A DNA stretch of 64,000 nucleotides from JAYOEY01 sp038120295 (lineage in GTDB: Bacteria; Pseudomonadota; Alphaproteobacteria; MPNO01; UBA2964), in assembly GCA_038120295.1 (NCBI GenBank), contig JAYOLL010000015.1, forward strand, positions 13,004 to 77,003, read 5' to 3'. Made by a program: the position numbers and the translations under genes. The notes under the pieces were generated by a model. That model worked only from the letters and a program-made list of their open reading frames with translations. It was not told where the DNA came from and did no database searches. The number at the start of each line of letters is the position of its first letter. Within the stretch, counting starts at the first letter, position 1. Below are positions 8,039 to 16,186 of this stretch, piece after piece.

Positions 8039-8132
8039 GCGTTTCTCCTTTGCGGACGGCACTTTAGCAATCGTGGCGATGGGGAGCCAGTGGCAGCGCG
8101 CAAATCGGCACTGCCTGCGTTATGCTCAGCCC

Positions 8133-9785
8133 ATGGTCGATACACCCGAAACGCCGGGACGTAATCCCGTGCACCGCTGGATCGAGGATGTGTTCGTCGA
8201 TCTGGCGCGTCAGTTCCGCTGGTCGTATCTGCCGCCGCTCATGATCTATATGGCGGCGGGCATCTCGGGTCTGACCGCCATCGTCGGGACGTTTTTCGTC
8301 AAGGACTATCTGGGGCTCAGCGCCGAGTTCCTCGCCGCGCTGGGATTCTGGGCGGGCATTCCCTGGGCGCTCAAGATGCCGCTGGGCCACCTGGTCGATC
8401 TGATCTGGCGCTGGAAAGCCATCCTCGTCTGGGTAGGCGCGGCGCTGATCGCAATCAGCGTCTCCATCATGTACGCGCTGATCGCGCATACCGACGCCAT
8501 GACGGCGATAGCCCCCGCTTCGGCCTGGTATGTCATCGCGGTGCTGCTTTCGCCGACCGGCTACGTGGTGCAGGACGTGGTTGCGGATGCCATGACCGTC
8601 GAGGCGGTGCCGATAGTCGATATCGCCGGGCGCCCGTTCGCTGAAGACGCAATCAAGGCGATGCACACCACCATGCAGACGCTCGGCCGGTTCGCCATCA
8701 TCGGCGGCACTGTCGCTGTGGCGGCGGTCAATATCATCGCTTTCGACGGCGTCGCCGCGATGGCGGAAACGGAAAAGGCGGCGATCTACGCCGACATCTA
8801 TATGATGGCGCTGGTCATACCGGCGATTTCGGTACTTGGCGTGATCCTTGGCGGCGTCACGCTGCGCCGCCGGGCAGCGGCGATGCGGGCCGAGGGCGTC
8901 GACGAGGGCACCATCGAACGCGCGCTCTTCCTGCCGGAAGAAAAGACCGCTCCGAACTGGTGGATTCTGGGCGGCAGCGCCGCGTTCGTGGCGTTTTCCC
9001 TGACGACGGGACTCTCCGACATACCGTTCGCGCAGGAGATTATCTTCGCCGGCTCCATGGGGATCGTGCTGTTCCTGCTGCGCCGGCTCCTCGGCGAGAT
9101 CGATCCGTCGCTCCGCGGCGCGCTGATCGGCACCGCAACAATCGTCTTCGTGTTCCGGGCGGTCCCGCTACCGGGGCCAGGCGTGGCCTGGTTCGAAATC
9201 GACGTGCTGCTGTTCGACCAGCAGTTCATTTCGGTCCTGTCGCTGATCACGTCGGCGCTCGCCCTCATCGGCATGGTGGTGCTGCGCCCGCTGATGGCCA
9301 GCCGGTCGATCGCCTGGATCGTGGTGCTGCTGACCGTGATCGGCGGCGTGCTGTCGCTGCCCAATATCGGGCTCTATTACGGGCTGCACGAATGGACGGC
9401 GGCCCATACAGCGGGCATTGTCGATGCGCGCTTTATTGCGATCCTCGATACCGCCCTCGAATCGCCTCTGGGTCAGATTGCGATGATCCCGATGCTGGCC
9501 TGGATCGCGCGCAACGCGCCGAGGCACCTGAAAGCGACCTTCTTCGCCGTGATGGCGTCCTTCACAAACCTTGCCCTGTCAGCGAGTGCGCTCGGCACCA
9601 GATACATGAACCGGCTCTATACGGTCTCACGCGAAGTAAAGGACCGTTCGACCGGCGAGGTGACGGTGCCGGCGGACTATTCGGAACTCGGCTGGCTGCT
9701 GATCGCGGTGACCGTCGTCGGCGTAGCGCTGCCGCTTCTCGCGGTGTGGTTCGTGCAGAAAAGCCGCCTGCGGACCGAACAGTAG
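8133..9785 (+). CDS. MFS-type transporter, folate/biopterin (BT1)-like
   Basis: 550 aa with about 12 hydrophobic segments. ATG 8133 (MVDTPETPGRNPVHRW) is chosen; the frame is open upstream but overlaps the promoter region shared with the divergent PhtD-like gene. A conserved-looking VVQDVVADAMTVE segment (about 148-160) recalls the D-x-x-x-D motif of BT1/folate-biopterin transporters and related MFS proteins. A long soluble loop follows helix 6 (about 245-270). Substrate unknown. It is 13 nt upstream of the kinase fusion gene, probably co-transcribed. Confidence 0.72.
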   Translation: MVDTPETPGRNPVHRWIEDVFVDLARQFRWSYLPPLMIYMAAGISGLTAIVGTFFVKDYLGLSAEFLAALGFWAGIPWALKMPLGHLVDLIWRWKAILVWVGAALIAISVSIMYALIAHTDAMTAIAPASAWYVIAVLLSPTGYVVQDVVADAMTVEAVPIVDIAGRPFAEDAIKAMHTTMQTLGRFAIIGGTVAVAAVNIIAFDGVAAMAETEKAAIYADIYMMALVIPAISVLGVILGGVTLRRRAAAMRAEGVDEGTIERALFLPEEKTAPNWWILGGSAAFVAFSLTTGLSDIPFAQEIIFAGSMGIVLFLLRRLLGEIDPSLRGALIGTATIVFVFRAVPLPGPGVAWFEIDVLLFDQQFISVLSLITSALALIGMVVLRPLMASRSIAWIVVLLTVIGGVLSLPNIGLYYGLHEWTAAHTAGIVDARFIAILDTALESPLGQIAMIPMLAWIARNAPRHLKATFFAVMASFTNLALSASALGTRYMNRLYTVSREVKDRSTGEVTVPADYSELGWLLIAVTVVGVALPLLAVWFVQKSRLRTEQ

Positions 9786-9798
9786 GACGAAGAGCGCC

Positions 9799-11304
9799 AT
9801 GGATCAGGAAACGCTCATCGAAAGGCTCGCAACCGGCGAGGGTCTTGGCGGCGACCGGCCGCGCCGGATCGATACGCATATCTCGGTCATTTTTCTGACG
9901 GATGACCGCGCCTGGAAGCTCAAGCGCGCGCTGAAGACCTCCTACCTCGATTACAGCTCCGTCGACCGGAGACGCCAATACTGCGAGAACGAAGTCGCCG
10001 TAAACCGCCGCACCGCGCCCGATATCTATCTCGGAGCGGTTCCGGTCCGGCTCGACGCAGACGGGGCGATATCCGTCGCGGAACACGCTGAGGGCGAGAT
10101 CGTCGACTGGCTGGTCTGCATGCGCCGGTTCGACGACGATCTCCTGCTGAGTCGCCTCGCCGAAGAGGGCCCGCTGCCGCGCGAGCTATGCCTTGGGATG
10201 GGCGACGCAATCGCCCGCTTTCACCGCGACGCCGAACGTACGATCGATCCCGAGGCGAGCCGCCGCATTCTCTTTGTGCTGAACGAGAACCGCGAGGAAA
10301 TCGCCCGGCAGGCCGCCGGAATTCTGCCCGAAGGCGATATCGCCCGGCTCGATACCGCCTGTCGGGAGACGTTCGGGAGACTCGCGACCGTCATAAACCG
10401 GCGCGGTGCGGACGGGTTCGTCCGCCACTGTCATGGCGACATGCATCTTCGAAATATCTGCGTCATGGACGGCCATCCGGTGCTGTTCGATGCCATCGAG
10501 TTCAACGAGGAGATCAGCCATATCGACGTGCTGTTCGACCTGGCGTTTCCGCTGATGGACCTGATCTATCGCGGACAGGCGCTGGCAGCGAATGCCGTCT
10601 TCAACCGTTATCTCTATCGCACGCGCGACGACGGCGATCTTTGCCTGCTGCCCCTGTTCCTGGCGCTCCGGGCGGGAATCCGGGCGCACACATCGGCGAT
10701 GGCAGGGGACGACGGGGACTGTTGCGGCTATGCAGCGCTGGCGCAATCCGCGCTCGATCCGCACCCGCCGGTTCTCGCCGCCGTCAGCGGCCTGTCAGGC
10801 ACCGGAAAATCGACTGTGGCGGCGCGGCTGGCGCCGGCGCTCGGCGCGGCGCCGGGGGCCGCGGTGCTGAGCAGCGACCTGATCCGCAAACGGCATCTTG
10901 GCGCGGACCCGCTCGACCGGCTTGGGCCCGAAGGCTACACCCGCGAAATCGACGAGACGGTGTACGGCGAACTGTTCGACGGCGCCGCGCGCATTCTCGC
11001 CGGCGGCCACGCCGTCATCCTCGACGCGACCTTCATCCGCCCCGCCCATCGGGAGGCGGCAGCCGCGGTCGCGGAGAAAGCAGGCGTTCCGTTTGCCGGA
11101 ATCCGCCTCACCGCCGACGCGGAGACGCTGCTCGCCCGTGTGCGGGCCCGCAAGAACGATTCGTCCGATGCGACCGAAGAGATTCTGCAAGGGCAGCTGA
11201 CCGCTCCCATCGGACCGCCAGCATGGCGTGAGATTGACGCCGCGCGCCCGCTCGACGAGATCGTCGCGGATTGCAACCGCATGCTCCTGCCTTCGCCGAA
11301 GTGA
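9799..11304 (+). CDS. Bifunctional aminoglycoside phosphotransferase-like / P-loop kinase fusion
   Basis: 501 aa in two parts. Residues 1 to about 310 resemble APH-type kinases: the catalytic-loop text CHGDMHLRNICVMDGHPVLF holds the HGD catalytic base and the N ligand, and DAIEFNEE the metal acid. Residues about 325-500 are an AAA/zeta-toxin-like predicted kinase with Walker A SGLSGTGKSTVA and a VILDATFI strand. This fusion is widespread in proteobacteria with no established substrate; a role in antibiotic resistance should not be assumed. It follows the transporter gene closely. Confidence 0.85.
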   Translation: MDQETLIERLATGEGLGGDRPRRIDTHISVIFLTDDRAWKLKRALKTSYLDYSSVDRRRQYCENEVAVNRRTAPDIYLGAVPVRLDADGAISVAEHAEGEIVDWLVCMRRFDDDLLLSRLAEEGPLPRELCLGMGDAIARFHRDAERTIDPEASRRILFVLNENREEIARQAAGILPEGDIARLDTACRETFGRLATVINRRGADGFVRHCHGDMHLRNICVMDGHPVLFDAIEFNEEISHIDVLFDLAFPLMDLIYRGQALAANAVFNRYLYRTRDDGDLCLLPLFLALRAGIRAHTSAMAGDDGDCCGYAALAQSALDPHPPVLAAVSGLSGTGKSTVAARLAPALGAAPGAAVLSSDLIRKRHLGADPLDRLGPEGYTREIDETVYGELFDGAARILAGGHAVILDATFIRPAHREAAAAVAEKAGVPFAGIRLTADAETLLARVRARKNDSSDATEEILQGQLTAPIGPPAWREIDAARPLDEIVADCNRMLLPSPK

Positions 11305-11368
11305 AGCTTCAGCTTCGCGCAGGCAGGAGGACGAGGAGGCGTTGTCGGCGCTTAGACCTCTGACGGAA

Positions 11369-11992
11369 TCAAGGCTCGATCGGCACCCAGGCGCGCTGTA
11401 CGGCGGGACGGGCCTCGATGGCGTCGTGCCAGCGCTTGAGGTTGGGGTAATCGTCGAGCCCTACGCCCTTCGCGCCGTGTACGTGCACATCGGGATAGCA
11501 GGAGATATCGGCGATCGAATAATCGCCCGCCAGATATTCGTTATCGGCCAGATGCTTGTCATAGGTCTCGAACATGTCGAGGAGCGTCGCCTTGTAATGC
11601 GTCTTGGCGGCGGGCACGTCCTCGGGGAAACGGTGGGTAAACAGCCCGTACTGCTGCGCCAGCGGGGTGAAGGTCGAGGTGCCGTAGAAGAACCACTGAT
11701 CGACCTTGAGCCGCTGGATCGGATCGGCCGGGTAAAGCGCGCCGCCCGCCTTGGTCGCCAGATAGGCGAGGATCGCCCCGGATTCGCAGAGCGAGATGCG
11801 CTGACCGCCCGGCCCGTCATCATCGACCAGGGCGGGGATCTTATGGCCCGGGCTGATCTTGCGGTATTCCGGGTCCATCTGCTCCTTCTTCTGAAGGTTG
11901 ACCGGGCGTAGCGTGAATTCGAGCCCGGATTCCTCCGCCGCCTGCCGCGCCTTGTGGCCGTTATCGGTATTCCATGTGTAAAGATCGATCAT
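11369..11992 (-). CDS. Glutathione S-transferase family protein (YfcG/YghU-like, Nu class)
   Basis: 207 aa. The N-terminal thioredoxin-like domain reads MIDLYTWNTDNGHKARQAAE, with the T/N-x-N-G-H-K pattern typical of Nu-class enzymes such as YfcG, in which an Asn/Thr rather than Tyr/Ser/Cys contacts glutathione. The cis-Pro is in GHKIPALVDDD (about 49-59), and the glutathione gamma-glutamyl site in LCESGAILAYLA. A helical C-domain follows from about residue 90. Homologues act as disulfide-bond reductases or organic peroxide reductases. Monocistronic; tRNA-Arg lies upstream on the same strand. Confidence 0.9.
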   Translation of the reverse strand: MIDLYTWNTDNGHKARQAAEESGLEFTLRPVNLQKKEQMDPEYRKISPGHKIPALVDDDGPGGQRISLCESGAILAYLATKAGGALYPADPIQRLKVDQWFFYGTSTFTPLAQQYGLFTHRFPEDVPAAKTHYKATLLDMFETYDKHLADNEYLAGDYSIADISCYPDVHVHGAKGVGLDDYPNLKRWHDAIEARPAVQRAWVPIEP

Positions 11993-12083
11993 GTCTGTCT
12001 CCCTGATGCATGAGTGCGCTTGCCGTCGAGTTTAGCGACGGGTAACGGCGGTGGATAGGGCGCGGAAAACGAAATGGTGCGCC

Positions 12084-12104
12084 GGGTCGAACAAAGTTCG
12101 ACCC
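12084..12104. repeat. Perfect 9-3-9 inverted repeat (possible operator or hairpin)
   Basis: GGGTCGAAC-AAA-GTTCGACCC is exactly symmetrical. It lies between the GST start and the tRNA-Arg 3' end. A T-rich stretch follows on the plus strand, but no plus-strand gene ends here; on the minus strand it could be a regulatory palindrome for the GST gene or a processing hairpin for the tRNA transcript. Confidence 0.5.
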
Positions 12105-12137
12105 TTCTTTCTGACGAGAGGGCGCCCATTCGAAGGA

Positions 12138-12214
12138 TGGTGCGCCCGACAGGATTCGAACCTGTGACCCCCAGATTAGGAATCTGGTGCTCTATCCTGC
12201 TGAGCTACGGGCGC
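12138..12214 (-). tRNA. tRNA-Arg (anticodon CCU)
   Basis: The minus strand folds as a full cloverleaf: acceptor GCGCCCG pairing with CGGGCGC, D-arm GCTC...GAGC, anticodon arm CCAGA-TTCCTAA-TCTGG with CCT at the centre, and T-arm ACAGG-TTCGAAT-CCTGT. The CCA end is encoded (12138-12140). This isoacceptor reads the AGG arginine codon. Confidence 0.97.
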
Positions 12215-12244
12215 ACGTAACCGCCCTATAGCATGCTTTCGCGT

Positions 12245-12871
12245 CTATTTGCAGTGCAGAGCGACAAGGTCGCGGCGATTCAGCCGTTTCGATATGGCGC
12301 AGTTCTGCGCAGCGACCTGGTGGCGGCGGGCGGCGGCCTTGCGCAACGTGGTGAGATTGGCTTCGCAGCGCCTGAGCGCCGCCTCGGCGCGGCCTGTCGC
12401 GGCGCCGTATATGCGGATCGAGGCGACAGGCGAATGGGCGTGACGGCGACCGGGGGCGTAGCGGCCCTTGGGCCCGGCGCAGGAGCCCTGCTCGTACCCG
12501 TCGCGCGGCCGGCAGCGGACGGCAGCGGGATCCAATCGCAGATAGGCGGGATAGCGGTTCTTGCGCGGCAGGCACAGATTGCGGCGCTGATCCAGGAAAT
12601 CGTCCTCGGCGCAGGGCCGGGTCGCCAGGGCGGATACGCGCTGCGCCGCCGCACGGCAACGCGTGACGCCCGCGCGAATAGCCCTGTCGCGAGTGACCTG
12701 CCGGCGTTCATCCAGGGTAGGGATCGCGTTGGAGGGATTTCCAGGGACCGGCCCTGTCTGGGCCTGCGCGTGGCCCGTCAGCGCGAGGCCCGTTAGCGCG
12801 AGGCCCGTTAGCGCGAGGAAAGCAATCAGGGCCCCGTTAAGGAGCAGACGGAACGGACATGTCGATGACAT
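12245..12871 (-). CDS. Hypothetical exported Cys-containing protein
   Basis: 208 aa, family not recognised. The N-terminus (MSSTCPFRLLLNGALIAFLA and onward) is a long hydrophobic signal peptide ending near GHAQAQTG; its core contains LTGLA repeated, from a 15-bp tandem DNA repeat. The mature part is Arg-rich and has several cysteines (in TRCRAAAQR, RPCAEDD, LCLPRK, RCRPRDG, GSCAGPK, RRCEANL), so it could be a disulfide-bonded periplasmic protein. It ends 31 nt from the tRNA-Arg gene. The signal peptide and codon usage support a real gene; function unknown. Confidence 0.6.
   Translation of the reverse strand: MSSTCPFRLLLNGALIAFLALTGLALTGLALTGHAQAQTGPVPGNPSNAIPTLDERRQVTRDRAIRAGVTRCRAAAQRVSALATRPCAEDDFLDQRRNLCLPRKNRYPAYLRLDPAAVRCRPRDGYEQGSCAGPKGRYAPGRRHAHSPVASIRIYGAATGRAEAALRRCEANLTTLRKAAARRHQVAAQNCAISKRLNRRDLVALHCK
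12778..12817. repeat. 15-bp tandem repeat inside a signal-peptide coding region
   Basis: The unit CCCGTTAGCGCGAGG (first copy with C in place of the second T) occurs three times head to tail and encodes LTGLA steps on the minus strand. Because 15 is a multiple of three, copy-number change would lengthen or shorten the hydrophobic core without frameshift. Confidence 0.8.
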
Positions 12872-12929
12872 GACGCCATCGTGCCGCGCAAAGATGAGCG
12901 GCGGGTTAAGGGCACGGAATTTCCGAATT

Positions 12930-13655
12930 CTATCGGAGAGGAACCGACAGGCCGAGGCTGAGCACCTCGGTCCCGGGATTATTGTCGTCGATACCGGCGT
13001 TCGACAGGTGATAGAACATCAGCCCGAGCCGCATATCGTTGTCGAACCTGTAGGCGAGTTCCAGCGCCGAGCGGAATTCGATAACCGAACCCAGATCCTT
13101 GCCGTTGCCGTCATGGTATCCGCCGACGGCAAAGGACGGCGTGGCGACGATGCGGCGACCGAAATAGAGATCCCAGCCGATCCCGCCATAGCCATAAACG
13201 CTGCCGTCCGTGGTGCCCATGACGCCGAGGATCGGCTTGATCGCCCAGAAACGCTTGCGTCCCTTCCATTCGATCCTGAGTTCGCCCGCGCCCTCGTTGT
13301 CGTTGATATCGAAATACCCCCCTGCAAGGGTCAGGAAGGAGGGGTCTTCCCTCGGCACGGGCGGCAGCGCCGCCGCGGTCGCCTGGGCAGCCTGGGGCGC
13401 TGACACGCGGGCCGGCGATGCGGGCCGGACGGGAAGCGCGGGACGAACCGGCTGGGAAAACGGCTGGGGCTGGCTGACATAGGGATCGGATGCGAACGGG
13501 TGAGGCTCGTCTATCAGACCCGACATGTCATAGATGCCTGTGCCCGCCGCCGCCGGATGCCATGCGGCGGAAAGAACGAGCGCTCCTGAAAGGAGGGCGA
13601 AGACGACCGAACGAATCCGTCGCGGTGTCGGGTTTCCGTTGAACGTTTCACGCAT
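12930..13655 (-). CDS. PagL-like lipid A 3-O-deacylase (acyloxyacyl hydrolase family)
   Basis: 241 aa from ATG 13655 (MRETFNGNPTPRRIRS), giving a signal peptide that ends near WHPAAAGT; a start at 13727 would bury it. A Pro/Ala/Gln-rich linker (about 45-95) precedes a C-terminal beta-barrel-like domain. The end reads FYHLSNAGIDDNNPGTEVLS, matching the PagL active site: His216 and Ser218 in H-x-S-N, with Glu230 completing the triad. PagL removes the 3-O acyl chain of lipid A in the outer membrane. The long linker is unusual against the compact Pseudomonas PagL. Confidence 0.8.
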   Translation of the reverse strand: MRETFNGNPTPRRIRSVVFALLSGALVLSAAWHPAAAGTGIYDMSGLIDEPHPFASDPYVSQPQPFSQPVRPALPVRPASPARVSAPQAAQATAAALPPVPREDPSFLTLAGGYFDINDNEGAGELRIEWKGRKRFWAIKPILGVMGTTDGSVYGYGGIGWDLYFGRRIVATPSFAVGGYHDGNGKDLGSVIEFRSALELAYRFDNDMRLGLMFYHLSNAGIDDNNPGTEVLSLGLSVPLR

Positions 13656-13783
13656 TCGACTGCACCGCGCCTTGTTCGTTTCGAATCGGGTCGAACCGGA
13701 TTGTAAGGATAGCGCCGTCTCGCGCAACTGCCGGAGAGAGCCCCCCGGCCGGGATGCCCCGGATGCCGCCGGTCCCGCCGCGT

Positions 13784-14734
13784 TCAGACCCGGATCCGGA
13801 GTCGTTCCATCGCACGAATCAGCGCGGAACGGATGCCGGGTTCCATCGCCGAATGGCCGGCGTCCGGCACGACCACGTACTCCGCCTCGGGCCAGGCGCG
13901 GTGAAGCTCATCGGCGGTGTAGATCGGGCACACCATGTCGTACCGTCCCTGCACGATCACGCCGGGCAGATGCCGGATCCGGTCGATATCCCGCAGGAGC
14001 TGGTTTTCTTCCATGAACAGGTCATTCACGAAGTAATGCGCCTCGATCCGCGCCAGCGCGTAGGCCAGGTGATCGCCGCTGAAGGCCGCAACGGTTTCCG
14101 GGCTGGGCAGCAGGGTCGAGCACGCTCCTTCATAGGCGCTCCACAGCCTTGCTGCCGGCCCGTAAACAGCCCTGTCTTCGCTCATCAGGCGGCGATGATA
14201 GGCGGTGAGAATATCCTTGCGTTCGTCCTCGTCGAGTATTTCGACCAGCCGCTCCCAGCTCTCGGGGAACACGGTCTTCATGCCGTAGAGGAACCAGTCG
14301 AGCTCCTGCTGGCGTCCGAGGAAGATGCCGCGGATGACAAAGGCCGTGCAGGCCTCGGGATGCGCTTCGCCATAGGCGATCGCCAGCGTGCTGCCCCACG
14401 AGCCGCCGAATACCGTCCAGCTATCGATGCCGAGATGAGCCCGCAGCATCTCAATGTCGGCGATCAGATGATCCGTCGTGTTGTTTTCCAACCCGCCCTG
14501 GGGCCGCGACCGGCCGGAGCCGCGCTGGTCATAGACCACGATCCGCCAGAATGTCGGATCGAAAAACCGCCGATGCACCGGCGTCGCCCCGGCGCCGGGA
14601 CCGCCATGCAGGAAAAGCACCGGCTTGCCGCGCGGATTACCCGACTGCTCCCAGTACATCATGTGACCGCTGTCGAGCGGGAGATGCCCGCTCTCGTACG
14701 GCTCAATGGGCGGAAAAAGCTGTTCTCGATTCAT
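13784..14734 (-). CDS. pip: Prolyl aminopeptidase (proline iminopeptidase)
   Basis: 316 aa alpha/beta-hydrolase of the S33 family, the usual length for the small bacterial enzyme. The N-terminal oxyanion motif HGGPGAGA (about 43-50) and DQRGSGRS (about 69-76) are typical. The nucleophile is Ser112 in GGSWGS; the acid lies in GRYDMVCP and the histidine in DAGHSAMEP near the C-terminus. It releases N-terminal proline from peptides in the cytoplasm. No signal peptide. It diverges from the exported nuclease gene. Confidence 0.95.
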   Translation of the reverse strand: MNREQLFPPIEPYESGHLPLDSGHMMYWEQSGNPRGKPVLFLHGGPGAGATPVHRRFFDPTFWRIVVYDQRGSGRSRPQGGLENNTTDHLIADIEMLRAHLGIDSWTVFGGSWGSTLAIAYGEAHPEACTAFVIRGIFLGRQQELDWFLYGMKTVFPESWERLVEILDEDERKDILTAYHRRLMSEDRAVYGPAARLWSAYEGACSTLLPSPETVAAFSGDHLAYALARIEAHYFVNDLFMEENQLLRDIDRIRHLPGVIVQGRYDMVCPIYTADELHRAWPEAEYVVVPDAGHSAMEPGIRSALIRAMERLRIRV

Positions 14735-14839
14735 GAAGAGTTCCGTACAGGCCGGGTCGCCGCTACTCCGGCGCGCGCGTCGCGGCAGCGAAGCTTGTAT
14801 CTCGTTGCAGCCATGAGCGCCCCTCTATAAAGGAGAGAC

Positions 14840-15652
14840 ATGACGATGAAAAGCTTGGCAAGAACCGGAGGCTTCCGGATCGCGGGATGGGCCCTGCTGC
14901 TGCTGTTCGCGACCGGTGCAGCAGCAGCCCGCGAGGCCGCGAAAGACCCGGAAACCGTCCGGAGCGGAACGGCGCGGGAAATCGTTGATGGCGACACGCT
15001 TGTGCTGGAAACAGGCACACAAGTCCGGCTGGTCGGTATCCAGGCACCCAAGCTGCCGCTCGGCCGGCGCAATTTCCGCACCTGGCCGCTGGCCGACGAG
15101 GCTAAACGGGCGCTTTCCGGCCTGACGCTGGGGAAACGGCTCACCCTGCGGTACGGCGGCAGGAAGATCGACAGGCACGGACGCCTGCTCGCCCAGCTGA
15201 CGACGAATGATGGCGTCTGGGTCCAGGGCGCCTTGCTGGAAGCCGGCATGGCGCGGGTTTACAGCTTCCCCGACAATCGCAGCCGGGTTGCCGAGATGCT
15301 GGACGCCGAACGCAAGGCGCGCGCGGCGCAGCGGGGTATCTGGAACCATCCGTTCTATGCCATCCGCACACCGGACGATGCGGGACGCCATATCGATACG
15401 TTCCAGCTTGTCGAGGGGGAAGTTCTTAGCGCCGCTATCGTGCGCGGACGCGCCTATCTGAATTTCGGTAAGGACTGGAAGACCGATTTCACCGTATCGG
15501 TCGCACCGAAGGCGATGCGGCGCTTCTGGCGGAATGGCCCGCCGATCACTGCGCTGAAAGGAAAGCGAATCCGGGTGCGGGGCTGGCTGAAATCCTATCG
15601 CGGGCCGCTGATCGACGCGACCCATCCGGAACAGATCGAAATCCTGGACTAG
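14840..15652 (+). CDS. Exported thermonuclease-family (SNase-like) protein
   Basis: 270 aa. An excellent ribosome-binding site AAAGGAGAG precedes ATG 14840. A signal peptide (core AGWALLLLFATGAAAA) precedes a staphylococcal-nuclease-like OB domain: GTAREIVDGDTLVLETG (about 43-59) with the metal-binding Asp, VRLVGIQAPK (about 62-71), DRHGRLLAQL and the EAGMARVYSFP block. It probably cleaves nucleic acids in the periplasm. An extra C-terminal segment (about 170-270) lies beyond the SNase core. Its stop codon is shared in the sequence CTAG with the convergent downstream gene. Confidence 0.85.
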   Translation: MTMKSLARTGGFRIAGWALLLLFATGAAAAREAAKDPETVRSGTAREIVDGDTLVLETGTQVRLVGIQAPKLPLGRRNFRTWPLADEAKRALSGLTLGKRLTLRYGGRKIDRHGRLLAQLTTNDGVWVQGALLEAGMARVYSFPDNRSRVAEMLDAERKARAAQRGIWNHPFYAIRTPDDAGRHIDTFQLVEGEVLSAAIVRGRAYLNFGKDWKTDFTVSVAPKAMRRFWRNGPPITALKGKRIRVRGWLKSYRGPLIDATHPEQIEILD

Positions 15653-16113
15653 GGAAGTCTCGCGAATACCTCTCCGAGAACACCCCTGGCCTTTTCGTAG
15701 ATCCCCGGATGTTCGCTTTCGCGAGGGCCGCCGATGCTCAGGATGCGCCAGCGGCGACCGGAGAGCCATTCTCCTATCTCTTCCGCTGCACTGTCTGCGA
15801 ACGGATCGACAATCAGCAGGGCGCGACCGAGATGCTCTACGTACTCCGCCGCCTGCCGCGTTCCGCCTGCAAGGTCTCCCTGCGCCAGGATCAGCGTCGC
15901 ATCGGCGTCGGCGATATTGAGCCGCGTCCGGATAATCGGGTCGGCGCTTTCGGTTTCGATCAGATCGTACCGGTCGTCTATGACACCGTCCTCGGCGGCG
16001 CGGCCCACCGGGCAGGTTCCGCCATGCGGCAGACCGGCCTCGATCGCCGCATCCAGCGCCGCCCTGTCGACGCCTGTCTGCCCGCCGGAAATGATCTTCA
16101 GTCGTTCGGTCAT
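15649..16113 (-). CDS. Putative molybdenum carrier protein (SLOG-like fold)
   Basis: 154 aa from ATG 16113, which has GAGGAA six bases upstream; an upstream TTG start would overlap that site. The N-terminus KIISGGQTGVDRAALDAAIE is the diagnostic glycine-rich nucleotide-binding loop of the molybdenum-cofactor-carrier-like family, followed by GLPHGGTCPVGRAAEDGVID and a DATLILAQGDLAGGT segment. Plant-type carriers bind Moco; bacterial members are poorly characterised and belong to a broader LOG/SLOG nucleotide-binding group. A molybdenum hydroxylase lies 14 kb away, but no functional link is shown. Convergent, with 4-nt overlap, to the nuclease gene. Confidence 0.8.
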   Translation of the reverse strand: MTERLKIISGGQTGVDRAALDAAIEAGLPHGGTCPVGRAAEDGVIDDRYDLIETESADPIIRTRLNIADADATLILAQGDLAGGTRQAAEYVEHLGRALLIVDPFADSAAEEIGEWLSGRRWRILSIGGPRESEHPGIYEKARGVLGEVFARLP

Positions 16114-16126
16114 GAATTTCCTCAAT

Positions 16127-16164
16127 AAAAAAACGCCGCCCGCAACAGCGGACGGCGTTTTTCT
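16127..16164. terminator. Bidirectional intrinsic terminator
   Basis: Arms 16131-16143 and 16148-16160 (AAACGCCGCCCGC / GCGGACGGCGTTT) pair with one wobble around the loop AACA, with A-rich sequence on the left and TTTTT on the right. It ends minus-strand transcription from carD (stop 23 nt away) just before the molybdenum-carrier gene start, so that gene must have its own promoter or depend on readthrough. Confidence 0.85.
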
Positions 16165-16186
16165 AACACATGAAACCGATAGCCGG

